Assembly (NCBI GenBank): GCA_910584065.1
Contig: CAJTZN010000025.1
Coordinates: 1 to 52,784, forward strand
Direction: 5' to 3'
DNA from: an uncultured Eubacterium sp.
GTDB lineage: Bacteria > Bacillota > Clostridia > Lachnospirales > Lachnospiraceae
DNA length: 52,784 bases
The position numbers were made by a program, and so were the translations under genes. The notes beneath the pieces were generated by a model. That model was not told the DNA's origin. It did not search any database and was given only the letters and a program-made list of their open reading frames with translations. Shown piece by piece: positions 33,825 through 41,783 of the stretch. Each line of letters starts with the position of its first letter. Positions within the stretch are counted from its first letter, which is position 1.

Positions 33825-34691
33825 ATGTGGCTGGCGGATGGCTGGAAGGATTATGAAGTGATTGATACATCGGGTGGGGAAAAATTGGAGAGGTGGGGGG
33901 ACTATATCCTCGTGCGCCCGGATCCACAGGTAATCTGGGACACGCCGCGGCGCGTCCCCCAGTGGAAAAAGGCGAACGCCCATTACCATAGGAGCAGCCG
34001 GGGCGGCGGACAGTGGGAATTTTTTGACCTGCCGGAACAGTGGGAGCTTTCGTACAAGGATCTTATCTTCCACCTCAAACCGTTTAGCTTCAAACATACC
34101 GGACTGTTTCCAGAGCAGGCCGTAAACTGGGACTGGACATCGGGCATCATCCGGCGCGCCGGCCGCCCAGTCAAGGTGCTGAACCTGTTCGCCTACACCG
34201 GAGGGGCGACGGCGGCCTGTGCTAAAGCTGGGGCGGCTGTGACGCACGTGGACGCATCCAAAGGCATGGTTACCTGGGCAAAAGAGAACGCGGCCGCCTC
34301 AGGGTTAGCCGACGCGCCGATCCGCTATCTCGTGGACGACTGCGTCAAGTTTGTCGAGCGGGAAATCCGGCGGGGCAACACCTATGACGGCATCATTATG
34401 GATCCACCCTCTTATGGCCGGGGGCCGAAGGGAGAAATATGGAAGATCGAAGAAAAGATCTTTCCGCTGATCGAGCGCTGCAGCAGCCTGTTGTCAAAAG
34501 ACCCGCTGTTTTTTCTCATCAACAGCTATACGACCGGACTGCAGCCGGCTGTGCTTTCCTATATGCTGGCGCTGGCCGTCGGAACGACGTTTGGCGGGAA
34601 TGTACAGGCAGATGAGGTCGGACTGCCGGTCAGCTCAAACGGACTCGTTCTCCCGTGCGGCGCGAGCGGCCGATGGAGCCGTCAGGAGTAG
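33825..34691 (+). CDS. RlmI-type class I SAM methyltransferase
   Basis: A 288-residue methyltransferase. Motif I is VLNLFAYTGGATAACAKAGA, motif IV is IIMDPPSYGRGPKGE, and the N-terminal part (ERWGDYILVRPDPQVIWDTP) lacks a full PUA domain. This places it with the RlmI/RlmK-like enzymes acting on 23S rRNA, but the exact base is unproven. AAGGAGG precedes the ATG. A stretch of DnaA boxes follows, so it probably ends its own transcription unit. Confidence 0.85.
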   Translation: MWLADGWKDYEVIDTSGGEKLERWGDYILVRPDPQVIWDTPRRVPQWKKANAHYHRSSRGGGQWEFFDLPEQWELSYKDLIFHLKPFSFKHTGLFPEQAVNWDWTSGIIRRAGRPVKVLNLFAYTGGATAACAKAGAAVTHVDASKGMVTWAKENAAASGLADAPIRYLVDDCVKFVEREIRRGNTYDGIIMDPPSYGRGPKGEIWKIEEKIFPLIERCSSLLSKDPLFFLINSYTTGLQPAVLSYMLALAVGTTFGGNVQADEVGLPVSSNGLVLPCGASGRWSRQE

Positions 34692-34731
34692 ACTCTTCAG
34701 CCGACAAATGTAGTTTGATGTACGAACAAAG

Positions 34732-34802
34732 TTATCCACAATCATAAGGAACGAATTTGCGAGAGTTAGCAGTTATACACAGAGTTATCCACATTATCCA
34801 CA
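34732..34802 (+). promoter_or_regulatory. Cluster of four DnaA boxes
   Basis: Three perfect TTATCCACA boxes (34732-34740, 34785-34793, 34794-34802) and one TTATACACA (34773-34781) all face the same way within 71 bases. The last three are 12 and 9 bases apart. AT-rich DNA follows to the right. No dnaA or dnaN is nearby, so this is more likely a DnaA-titration or DnaA-regulated site in front of hpf than the chromosomal origin. Confidence 0.8.
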
Positions 34803-34833
34803 AAAATAGTAGACCTTTGTAGCAAAATTTTAG

Positions 34834-34862
34834 TTGCCCAATATCTCGATTTGGTATATAAT
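34834..34862 (+). promoter_or_regulatory. Sigma-A promoter of hpf
   Basis: TTGCCC at 34834-34839 and a perfect TATAAT at 34857-34862 with 17-base spacing; transcription would start about 60 bases before the hpf ATG. The promoter begins 32 bases after the last DnaA box. Confidence 0.8.
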
Positions 34863-34928
34863 GTATTTACGGGACAAGCATTTTCATGCTTTCGTCACCG
34901 AATATTATGGGCAAAGGAGCTGATTCAA

Positions 34929-35456
34929 ATGAATTTGGTAATTAGCGGTAAAAATTTAGATATAACGGAGGGATTACGTTCGGCAGTCGAGGAAAAGATT
35001 GCCAAGCTGGAGCGGTATTTCACAGACAGCACGGAGGTTCACGTAACACTTAGCACGGAAAAGAACCGTCAGAAGATCGAGATTACGATCCCGATGAAGG
35101 GCAGCATCATCCGTGCGGAGGAAGTAAGTTCGGATATGTACGTGTCGATCGATCTCGTTGAAGAAGTGATCGAGAGACAGCTTCGGAAATATAAAAACAA
35201 ATTGATCGATAAGGAGCAGAACGCAGCGCATCTGAATCAGGAATTTATCGACGAAGAGCCGTATGAAGACGAGGAGATCGAGATCATCCGCTCGAAGAAA
35301 TTCGCGATGAAGCCGATGGATCCCGAAGAAGCATGCGTGCAGATGGAACTTCTCGGCCACAATTTCTTTGTATTCCGCAACTCGGAAACCGAGGAAGTAA
35401 ACGTTGTTTACAAGAGAAAAGGAAATACATACGGACTGATCGAGCCGGAGTATTGA
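34929..35456 (+). CDS. hpf: Long-form ribosome hibernation promoting factor
   Basis: A 175-residue long HPF. The N-terminal domain (MNLVISGKNLDITEGLRSAV, with LERYFTDSTEVHVTLS) binds the 30S decoding region, and the C-terminal domain (about 120-175, VVRSKKFAMKPM-like then PEEACVQMELLGHNFFVFRN) dimerises to form 100S ribosomes in stationary phase. The AAAGGAG site and the upstream promoter fix the start at 34929; the open frame extends further upstream but through the -10 box. DnaA boxes and a type I toxin array flank it. Confidence 0.95.
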   Translation: MNLVISGKNLDITEGLRSAVEEKIAKLERYFTDSTEVHVTLSTEKNRQKIEITIPMKGSIIRAEEVSSDMYVSIDLVEEVIERQLRKYKNKLIDKEQNAAHLNQEFIDEEPYEDEEIEIIRSKKFAMKPMDPEEACVQMELLGHNFFVFRNSETEEVNVVYKRKGNTYGLIEPEY

Positions 35457-35501
35457 CAAGAAACGACAGGGAACGCAGATGAGTAAGTTGAAAAGAGCCA
35501 C

Positions 35502-35530
35502 TTGCAAAACAAGCAGCTCTGGTGTATAAT
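35502..35530 (+). promoter_or_regulatory. Promoter of antisense RNA, copy 1
   Basis: TTGCAA at 35502-35507 and TATAAT at 35525-35530, spacing 17. The same promoter recurs in copy 2 at 35892-35920. Confidence 0.8.
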
Positions 35531-35536
35531 CTACTT

Positions 35537-35632
35537 AGAAGTGATCGGAATTGAATCTCCGATTGCCCTCAGTAAAAATGCTAATAAGAATAAGCATCCA
35601 GACTTAGGTGGTAGGGATGCTTATTTCTTTTT
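35537..35632 (+). ncRNA. Putative antisense antitoxin RNA of a type I toxin-antitoxin locus
   Basis: An RNA of about 96 bases is predicted from a strong promoter to a terminator whose 3' arm and T-run overlap the stop end of a small hydrophobic ORF on the other strand. Convergent genes sharing a terminator, with a short stable RNA facing a toxic peptide message, is the plan of TxpA/RatA-type systems. Expression and function are inferred. Confidence 0.6.
35589..35632. terminator. Bidirectional terminator of the toxin/antisense pair
   Basis: AATAAGCATCC (35589-35599) and GGATGCTTATT (35615-35625) form an 11-bp stem. TCTTTTT follows on the plus strand and a T-rich TTAGCATTTTTAC on the minus strand, so it can end both RNAs. 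Confidence 0.75.
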
Positions 35633-35701
35633 ATGGTTGTCTATGTAAGACAAAGCCGCGAACAGTACAAGTAATAATGTAAGTACTTCCATTATACTCA
35701 T
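35621..35701 (-). CDS. Small hydrophobic holin-like toxin peptide (type I TA)
   Basis: A 26-residue peptide: MSIMEVLTLLLVLFAALS forms one membrane helix and YIDNHKKK is a basic tail. Size, helix and lysine end match holin-like type I toxins of Firmicutes, which insert in the membrane. GAGGG lies 9 bases before the ATG and a good promoter lies about 100 bases upstream. The message would have a leader near 90 bases. Two degenerate copies of the C-terminal part follow at 36016-36146. Toxicity is inferred from type only. Confidence 0.65.
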   Translation of the reverse strand: MSIMEVLTLLLVLFAALSYIDNHKKK

Positions 35702-35798
35702 CGGGCATCACCCTCTTTCGTAAAAGACTAGAGGGCAACCAAAAGAACTGAAGTTCCGGGAAAGTCGCATCCTACGTTCTGTTCAACTATACAATATA

Positions 35799-35827
35799 AA
35801 TATATCATATAATAAATGGATGTTCAA
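35799..35827 (-). promoter_or_regulatory. Promoter of the toxin message
   Basis: On the minus strand TTGAAC (35827-35822) and TATATT (35804-35799) are 17 bases apart, with TG one base before the -10 (extended -10). Start predicted near 35792. Confidence 0.65.
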
Positions 35828-35891
35828 GAAAAATGTGTGGCTATCCGAGGATTTTCTAAAAGTAAATATCAAAATAATTAAAAAGATCCAC

Positions 35892-35920
35892 TTGCAAAAT
35901 AAGAAACTATGGTGTATAAT
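35892..35920 (+). promoter_or_regulatory. Promoter of antisense RNA, copy 2
   Basis: TTGCAA at 35892-35897 and TATAAT at 35915-35920, spacing 17, in a block clearly duplicated from 35502-35580 (both are followed by a CCGATTGCCCTCAGT segment). Confidence 0.75.
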
Positions 35921-35926
35921 TTACTT

Positions 35927-36110
35927 TAGAAGTGGTCGGAGTGGAGTTTCCGATTGCCCTCAGTGAGGGAACTTCATAAAAAGAATAAGCATCCAAACTT
36001 GGGCGGTAGAGATACTCAGTTCTTTCTATGATTGTCTATGTAAGACAAAGCCGCAAACAACACAAGTAGAAATAGCATTCACTTTGGACGGTGGGATGCT
36101 ATTTCTTTTT
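35927..36110 (+). ncRNA. Putative antisense RNA, copy 2
   Basis: Transcription from the second promoter would meet a decayed version of the first terminator (arm AATAAGCATCC at 35983-35993 has lost its partner) and should run to the next hairpin, AAATAGCATTC (36070-36080) with GGATGCTATTT (36094-36104) plus CTTTTT. It would then cover the whole copy-2 toxin remnant. Confidence 0.4.
36016..36078 (-). pseudogene. Degenerate toxin copy 2
   Basis: A 20-codon frame, MLFLLVLFAALSYIDNHRKN, repeats the toxin's helix and tail but lacks the first residues and the ribosome site, and the final lysines are changed. The inverted hairpin next to it replaces the N-terminal coding part. Confidence 0.6.
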
Positions 36111-36146
36111 ATGGTTGTCTATGTAAGACAAAGCCGCAGACAACAT
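36099..36146 (-). pseudogene. Degenerate toxin copy 3
   Basis: Only MLSAALSYIDNHKKK remains: the last half of the helix and the intact basic tail, joined to unrelated sequence upstream. No antisense promoter is associated with it, but its terminator hairpin is kept. Confidence 0.55.
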
Positions 36147-36219
36147 AGTCCCGGCCGTCACATTTTTGTGAATGAGTTGTGAACGGTTTGTAAAAACTCC
36201 CTGCTGCGAAAAATAAATA

Positions 36220-36248
36220 TTGAAAGACACGGCGTCTAGTGATAAAAT
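36220..36248 (+). promoter_or_regulatory. Sigma-A promoter of secA
   Basis: TTGAAA at 36220-36225 and TAAAAT at 36243-36248, spacing 17, with an extended -10 TG. The secA ATG follows about 55 bases later. Confidence 0.78.
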
Positions 36249-36302
36249 AGTCAAGGGTATATTGTAAAATAATGATAAACGATTGATGGAGAGTGAATAC
36301 AC

Positions 36303-38864
36303 ATGGGAATTTTAAGTAAAGTTGTCGGCACTCACAGTGAGAGGGAAGTAAAGCGTGTACTCCCGATTGTCGATAAGATTGAAAATATGGAGCCGGAGTT
36401 TGAAAAATTATCCGATGAAGAATTAAAGGATAAGACACGGGAGTTTAAAGAACGTCTGTCAAAGGGAGAATCGCTCGACGACATCCTGCCGGAAGCGTAC
36501 GCGGTCGTCCGCGAAGCGTCCAAGAGAACGATCGGCATGCGCCATTACCGGGTGCAGCTTATCGGCGGTGTGATCCTCCATCAGGGGCGTATTACCGAGA
36601 TGCGTACCGGTGAGGGTAAGACGCTCGTTTCCACGCTGCCGGCGTATTTGAATGCGCTGGAAGGCAAGGGCGTACACATCGTTACGGTCAACGACTATCT
36701 GGCGAAGCGTGATGCCGAGTGGATGGGACAGATCCATGAGTTTCTGGGTCTCACGGTCGGCTGTATACTGAACAGCATGGACAACGACGAGAGAAGGGAA
36801 GCGTACAACTGCGACATCACATACGCGACGAACAACGAATTGGGATTTGATTACCTCCGTGACAATATGGTGATCTATAAAGAGCAGCTTGTTCAGAGGG
36901 AACTGCACTACGCGATTGTGGACGAGGTTGACTCTGTTCTGATCGACGAGGCAAGGACGCCGCTGATCATTTCGGGAAGCAGCGGCAAATCGACGAAAAT
37001 ATATGAGGCGTGCGATAACCTGGCGCGCCAGCTCAAAAGGGGAACGGCGAAAGAACTCTCGAAAATGGATCTGATCATGAAGGAAGATGACGATGAGACG
37101 GGCGATTTTGTCGTGGATGAAAAGGAAAAAACAGTGAACCTGACCGCGCAGGGCATCGCGAAGGTCGAGCGGTTTTTCCATATTGAAAATCTGGCGGATC
37201 CCGAACATTTGGAGATCCAGCACTGTATCATACTGGCGCTGCGCGCGCATAACCTGATGTTCCTCGATAAAGATTATGTCGTAAAAGATGATGAAGTGCT
37301 GATCGTTGATGAATTCACCGGTCGTATCATGCCGGGCCGCCGTTATTCCGACGGACTCCATCAGGCGATCGAGGCGAAGGAACATGTGAAAGTAAAGAGA
37401 GAGAGTAAGACGCTGGCGACGATCACGTTCCAGAACTTTTTCAATAAATATGCGAAAAAATGCGGTATGACAGGTACGGCTCTCACGGAAGAGAAGGAGT
37501 TCCGCGAGATTTACGGCATGGACGTCGTAGAAGTACCGACAAATAAGCCGGTGGCCCGTATCGACCAGAATGATTCGGTGTACAAGACGAGACGGGAAAA
37601 ACTGAACGCCATCGTAGCGGATATCGCCGAGTGTTATGAGAAGAAACAGCCGGTACTCGTCGGTACGATCACGATCGAGGCGTCGGAAGAACTGAGCGCG
37701 ATGCTCCGCAAGAAAGGCATCAAACATAAAGTGCTGAACGCCAAATACCATGAGATGGAGGCCGAGATCATCGCCGACGCCGGTATCGCGGGAGCGGTCA
37801 CGATCGCGACGAACATGGCAGGACGTGGTACGGACATCAAGCTCGGCGAGGGCGTACAGGAACTGGGCGGACTGCGTATCATCGGTACGGAGCGCCACGA
37901 GTCGAGACGTATCGACAACCAGCTGCGCGGACGTGCCGGACGTCAGGGAGATCCGGGTGAATCCAAATTTTATATCTCCCTCGAAGATGACCTGATGAGA
38001 CTGTTCGGTTCGCAGAACCTCATGAATATATTTAACTCCCTGGGAATGCCGGAGGGCGAGCAGATCCAGCACCGCATGCTGAACAAGGCGATCGAGCGGG
38101 CGCAGATGAAGATCGAGGGCAATAACTACGGTATTCGTAAAAATCTGCTGGAATACGACATCATCAACAACCAGCAGCGTGAGATCATTTACGCTGAGCG
38201 GCGGAAAGTGCTGGACGGCGAGAGCATGCGCGATACGATCTACGGCATGATGGATGAGGTCATTGAAAAGTATGTGAACCGGACGATCGGGGACGATCAG
38301 ATCCCGGAAGAGTGGGAACTGGACGAACTGAATATGAACCTGCTCCCGATCATTCCATTCGAACCGATCACGTTCGATCCAGAGCGGGATAAAGATATCA
38401 ACAAGAATGCGCTGATCCAGCAGCTCAAGGAAAAGGCGCTGCGCATCTATGAGATGAAAGAGGCAGAGTTTCCGGAGCCGGAACAGATCCGCGAGATCGA
38501 GCGCGTCATTCTCCTGAAAGTGACGGACCAGCACTGGATGAACCATATCGACGATATGGACCAGCTGCGTCAGGGAATCGGCCTGCAGGCGTATGGACAG
38601 AGGGATCCGGTCACGGAATACCGCTTCCAGAGCTATGACATGTTCGCGGAAATGACGGAGTCCATCCGGGAAGAAACCGTAAAAGCGCTGATGCACGTAA
38701 GGATCGAGCAGAAGGTAGAGCGCGAGCAGGTGGCGAAAGAGACGGGAACGAATAAGGACGATTCGGCAAACGCCCCGGTGGTAAGAAAGTCGGATAAGGT
38801 AAGCAGAAACGCACTTTGTCCGTGCGGGTCTGGGAAGAAATACAAATATTGCTGTGGCCGCTAA
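36303..38864 (+). CDS. secA: Preprotein translocase ATPase SecA
   Basis: The 853-residue motor that drives proteins through SecYEG. Walker A is MRTGEGKTLVSTLPAYL, the DEAD-type box is VDEVDSVLIDEARTPLIIS, and the second helicase half has TNMAGRGTDIKLGEGV and QLRGRAGRQGDPG. The C-terminal zinc motif NALCPCGSGKKYKYCCGR for SecB or ribosome contact is complete. A strong promoter lies upstream, and prfB follows after 24 bases, a widespread secA-prfB arrangement. Confidence 0.98.
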   Translation: MGILSKVVGTHSEREVKRVLPIVDKIENMEPEFEKLSDEELKDKTREFKERLSKGESLDDILPEAYAVVREASKRTIGMRHYRVQLIGGVILHQGRITEMRTGEGKTLVSTLPAYLNALEGKGVHIVTVNDYLAKRDAEWMGQIHEFLGLTVGCILNSMDNDERREAYNCDITYATNNELGFDYLRDNMVIYKEQLVQRELHYAIVDEVDSVLIDEARTPLIISGSSGKSTKIYEACDNLARQLKRGTAKELSKMDLIMKEDDDETGDFVVDEKEKTVNLTAQGIAKVERFFHIENLADPEHLEIQHCIILALRAHNLMFLDKDYVVKDDEVLIVDEFTGRIMPGRRYSDGLHQAIEAKEHVKVKRESKTLATITFQNFFNKYAKKCGMTGTALTEEKEFREIYGMDVVEVPTNKPVARIDQNDSVYKTRREKLNAIVADIAECYEKKQPVLVGTITIEASEELSAMLRKKGIKHKVLNAKYHEMEAEIIADAGIAGAVTIATNMAGRGTDIKLGEGVQELGGLRIIGTERHESRRIDNQLRGRAGRQGDPGESKFYISLEDDLMRLFGSQNLMNIFNSLGMPEGEQIQHRMLNKAIERAQMKIEGNNYGIRKNLLEYDIINNQQREIIYAERRKVLDGESMRDTIYGMMDEVIEKYVNRTIGDDQIPEEWELDELNMNLLPIIPFEPITFDPERDKDINKNALIQQLKEKALRIYEMKEAEFPEPEQIREIERVILLKVTDQHWMNHIDDMDQLRQGIGLQAYGQRDPVTEYRFQSYDMFAEMTESIREETVKALMHVRIEQKVEREQVAKETGTNKDDSANAPVVRKSDKVSRNALCPCGSGKKYKYCCGR

Positions 38865-38888
38865 GAGTGTGGAAGCAGGAGGAAACTC

Positions 38889-39992
38889 ATGGTTGAACTG
38901 GATAATTATAAAACGGAACTTGCTTCGTATGAGGAACCGCTCCGTGAGGTGAGGGATTCCCTGAACCTCGGGGATAAACGGTTCCGGATCGAAGAATTGG
39001 AAAAAAATATGGAGGCCCCCGATTTTTGGGATGACGCGGAAAAGGCGAGCCAGTCGATGAAAGAGGTCAAAGAGTTGAAGGACATCGTAGGCCGTGCGGA
39101 CGGATTGAGCGGCAAGTACGAAGACATCATGACGCTGATCGAGATGGCGTACGAGGAGGAAGACGAGGAGCTTGTCGCGGAAACGGGGCAGGAATTAAGC
39201 GAATTTATACAGGAATTCGAAGATCTCAGGATCACGACGATGCTCAAAGGAGAGTATGACGACAGTAACGCCATCCTGACGCTCCACGCCGGAGCCGGCG
39301 GCACAGAGAGTTGTGACTGGGCGAGCATGCTCTGCCGCATGTACCAGCGCTGGGCCGAGAAAAAAGGGTACTCGGTGGAGATGCTCGACTTCCTTGATGG
39401 CGATGAGGCGGGACTCAAATCGGTGACGCTGCAGATCAACGGCCTCAACGCGTACGGCTATCTGAAAAGTGAACACGGCGTACACCGTCTCGTGCGGATC
39501 TCGCCGTTCAACGCGGCGGGCAAGCGGCAGACATCGTTTGTGTCGTGTGACGTCATGCCGGACATCGAGCAGGATGTGGATATTGAAATTGCCGACGATG
39601 ACATCCGCATTGATACGTACCGTTCGAGCGGCGCTGGCGGACAGCATATCAATAAAACGTCCTCGGCCATCCGCATCACCCATTTTCCGACCGGCATCGT
39701 CGTCCAGTGTCAAAATGAGCGCTCCCAGCATATGAATAAAGACAAGGCGATGCAGATGTTAAAAGCCAAACTGTTCCTGCTCAAACAGCAGGAAAACCTG
39801 GAAAAGGAATCGGACATACGCGGGGAGCAGAAGGAGATCGGCTGGGGCAATCAGATCCGGTCTTATGTCATGCAGCCGTATACGATGGTGAAAGACCATC
39901 GGACAAATGTGGAGTCGGGAAATGTAGGCGCGGTGCTCGACGGGGAACTGGATACATTTATTAATGGCTATCTCAAATGGATCAATAGCTAA
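38889..39992 (+). CDS. prfB: Peptide chain release factor 2
   Basis: RF2 recognises UAA and UGA. The anticodon-like SPF tripeptide is at residues 205-207 (RISPFNAAGK) and the GGQ catalytic motif at 250-252 (SSGAGGQHINKTSSA). All 367 residues are read from one frame: the usual in-frame UGA near codon 25 with its +1 frameshift signal is absent, so autoregulation by frameshifting has been lost. GGAGG precedes the ATG. It sits between secA and a CheW gene. Confidence 0.97.
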   Translation: MVELDNYKTELASYEEPLREVRDSLNLGDKRFRIEELEKNMEAPDFWDDAEKASQSMKEVKELKDIVGRADGLSGKYEDIMTLIEMAYEEEDEELVAETGQELSEFIQEFEDLRITTMLKGEYDDSNAILTLHAGAGGTESCDWASMLCRMYQRWAEKKGYSVEMLDFLDGDEAGLKSVTLQINGLNAYGYLKSEHGVHRLVRISPFNAAGKRQTSFVSCDVMPDIEQDVDIEIADDDIRIDTYRSSGAGGQHINKTSSAIRITHFPTGIVVQCQNERSQHMNKDKAMQMLKAKLFLLKQQENLEKESDIRGEQKEIGWGNQIRSYVMQPYTMVKDHRTNVESGNVGAVLDGELDTFINGYLKWINS

Positions 39993-40021
39993 CGCAGCAT
40001 GGATGTACGGAGGTGTTTCGA

Positions 40022-40534
40022 GTGAAAGAGATTATTGTCTTTTTTCTGAACGGAAAGAAATACGGAGTGGAGATCAGCGGGATGCAGAGTCTCGAAAGTT
40101 ATCAGGATGCAAGTCCGCTTCCGGAGGCGCCGGAAGGGATTCTTGGGACGGTAGAGATCCGGGGAGAGATCTTTCCGGTTTTGGACATCCACGCAAAACT
40201 GGGAGCAGGAGCATTGGCAGAGCGCAAGAAGATACTGCTGTTTCGCACGGGGGCGGGCATTATTGCCTGTGTCGTAGACGGAGTTGGCAAGGTATTCCGG
40301 GCGGAGGGGGATAATGTGCAGTCATTCCCCAAGATCGCAACATCAGAGGATACCGACTTTGTGGATTTTGTCGTGCGGATGGATCAGGAACTGATCGTTG
40401 TCGTGAAGCCGGATGCCCTTTTGACAAAAAAGCAGGCGGAATGGCTGCGGGACATTGATTTTTCTGAAATAAAGGAAAAACAGGAAAAGGAAAAGCAGGA
40501 AAAAGAAGAACAGGAAGAGGAAGAAGAGGAATAG
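40022..40534 (+). CDS. cheW: CheW-like chemotaxis coupling protein
   Basis: A 170-residue protein with a CheW fold: IIVFFLNGKKYGVEISGMQS, EGILGTVEIRGEIFPVLDIH, then VVDGVGKVFRAE. CheW couples receptors to the CheA kinase. The last 35 residues are an unusual charged tail of Lys, Glu and Gln (SEIKEKQEKEKQEKEEQEEE), not part of the fold. GGAGG lies 8 bases before GTG 40022, which is preferred over the GTG at 40013. It lies between prfB and hom, far from any visible che cluster; other chemotaxis genes are not in the window. Confidence 0.85.
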   Translation: MKEIIVFFLNGKKYGVEISGMQSLESYQDASPLPEAPEGILGTVEIRGEIFPVLDIHAKLGAGALAERKKILLFRTGAGIIACVVDGVGKVFRAEGDNVQSFPKIATSEDTDFVDFVVRMDQELIVVVKPDALLTKKQAEWLRDIDFSEIKEKQEKEKQEKEEQEEEEEE

Positions 40535-40550
40535 AAAGGTTTGGTGTTTT

Positions 40551-41759
40551 ATGAAAATTGCAGTATTAGGTTATGGAACGATCGGTTCCGGCGTCGTCGA
40601 GGTGGTGGAAAAAAATGCCGCCAGCATTGAAAAACGTGCCGGGGAAAAGATCGAAGTAAAATATGTTTTGGATTTAAGGGATTTTCCAGGCGATCCGGTG
40701 CAGGATATATTAGTCCATGATTATTCCGTGATCGCGGAAGATGAGGAGATCGGGGTCATCGTGGAGACGATGGGCGGCACGAAGCCGGCATATGATTTTG
40801 TGAAGACAGCCCTTCTGAAAGGAAAAAGCGTCTGCACGTCAAACAAGGAACTGGTGGCGGCGCACGGCGCCGAGCTGATCCAGATTGCAGAAGACAAACA
40901 GGTCAATTTCTTCTTTGAGGCGAGCGTGGGCGGCGGCATTCCGATCATACGGCCATTGAACCAGTGCATTACGGCCGATGAGATCGAGCAGATCAACGGG
41001 ATCCTCAATGGAACGACAAACTTTATTCTTTCGAAAATGGCAGACGAGGGAGCTGATTTTGCGGATGTACTGAAAGAGGCGCAGGAACTCGGCTATGCGG
41101 AAAAAGATCCGACGGCGGATGTCGAAGGTTATGACGCCTGTCGTAAGATCGCGATCCTGACCTCTCTTGCATACGGAAAACAGGTCGATTACGAGGATAT
41201 CTATACCGAGGGCATCACGAAAATAACAGCCAGCGATTTTAAATACGCGAAAAAAGCGGGTCTGGCGATCAAAATATTTGGAATGAGTAAAAAAGTGGGA
41301 AGCAGCGTGTATGCGATGGTTGCGCCGCAGATGATCGGGAGCGGACATCCGTTGTACAGCGTAAACGGCGTGTTCAATGGCATTTCCGTAAAGGGCAACA
41401 TGCTCGGAGATGTGATGTTTTACGGGGCCGGAGCCGGCAAACTTCCGACGGCGAGCGCGGTTGTGGCAGATGTCGTGGCAGCCGTGAAGCATCAGGGTGA
41501 TCATGTGCCGATCACATGGAGTTCCGAGAAACTGGAGATTTCGTCGGTCGAAGAGATGGAAACCCGGTTTTTTGTCCGCGTTGATGAGTCCGAAAAACAG
41601 AAGATTCAGGATGTGTTTGGCGAGGTGCAGATGATCGACGCCGGCGTAGACGGGGAGTGCGGATTTATTACGTCTGGTATGAAAGAGAAGGAATTTGCGA
41701 AGAAGGCGGAAGCGTTCGCGCAGCTGATCACGCGGATTCGTGTGATGGGAGACGAATAG
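40551..41759 (+). CDS. hom: Homoserine dehydrogenase
   Basis: A 402-residue enzyme reducing aspartate semialdehyde to homoserine. The NAD(P) motif is VLGYGTIGSGVV, the substrate region includes TSNKELVAAHGAEL and GGGIPIIRPLN followed by GILNGTTNFILSKM, and YAEKDPTADVEGYDA is the catalytic neighbourhood. A C-terminal ACT-like domain (TRFFVRVDESEKQKIQDVF) probably mediates threonine feedback. AGAAAGG precedes the ATG. First of three genes (hom, apgM-like, lysC) for threonine/lysine/methionine precursor synthesis. Confidence 0.96.
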   Translation: MKIAVLGYGTIGSGVVEVVEKNAASIEKRAGEKIEVKYVLDLRDFPGDPVQDILVHDYSVIAEDEEIGVIVETMGGTKPAYDFVKTALLKGKSVCTSNKELVAAHGAELIQIAEDKQVNFFFEASVGGGIPIIRPLNQCITADEIEQINGILNGTTNFILSKMADEGADFADVLKEAQELGYAEKDPTADVEGYDACRKIAILTSLAYGKQVDYEDIYTEGITKITASDFKYAKKAGLAIKIFGMSKKVGSSVYAMVAPQMIGSGHPLYSVNGVFNGISVKGNMLGDVMFYGAGAGKLPTASAVVADVVAAVKHQGDHVPITWSSEKLEISSVEEMETRFFVRVDESEKQKIQDVFGEVQMIDAGVDGECGFITSGMKEKEFAKKAEAFAQLITRIRVMGDE

Positions 41760-41783
41760 GAAAAAAGAAAGGATTTGGTTCCG

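Noticed and set aside
34732..34860. Chromosomal origin of replication.
   Set aside because: DnaA boxes are present, but dnaA, dnaN, rpmH or gidA genes are not near; a titration or regulatory site is more likely.
34851..34928. Upstream extension of hpf by 26 residues.
   Set aside because: It would begin within the -10 promoter box; a proper ribosome site stands before 34929.
36459..38696. A 745-residue open frame on the minus strand opposite secA.
   Set aside because: secA is unmistakable on the plus strand; the antisense frame is a by-product of its codon usage and has no ribosome site or domain.
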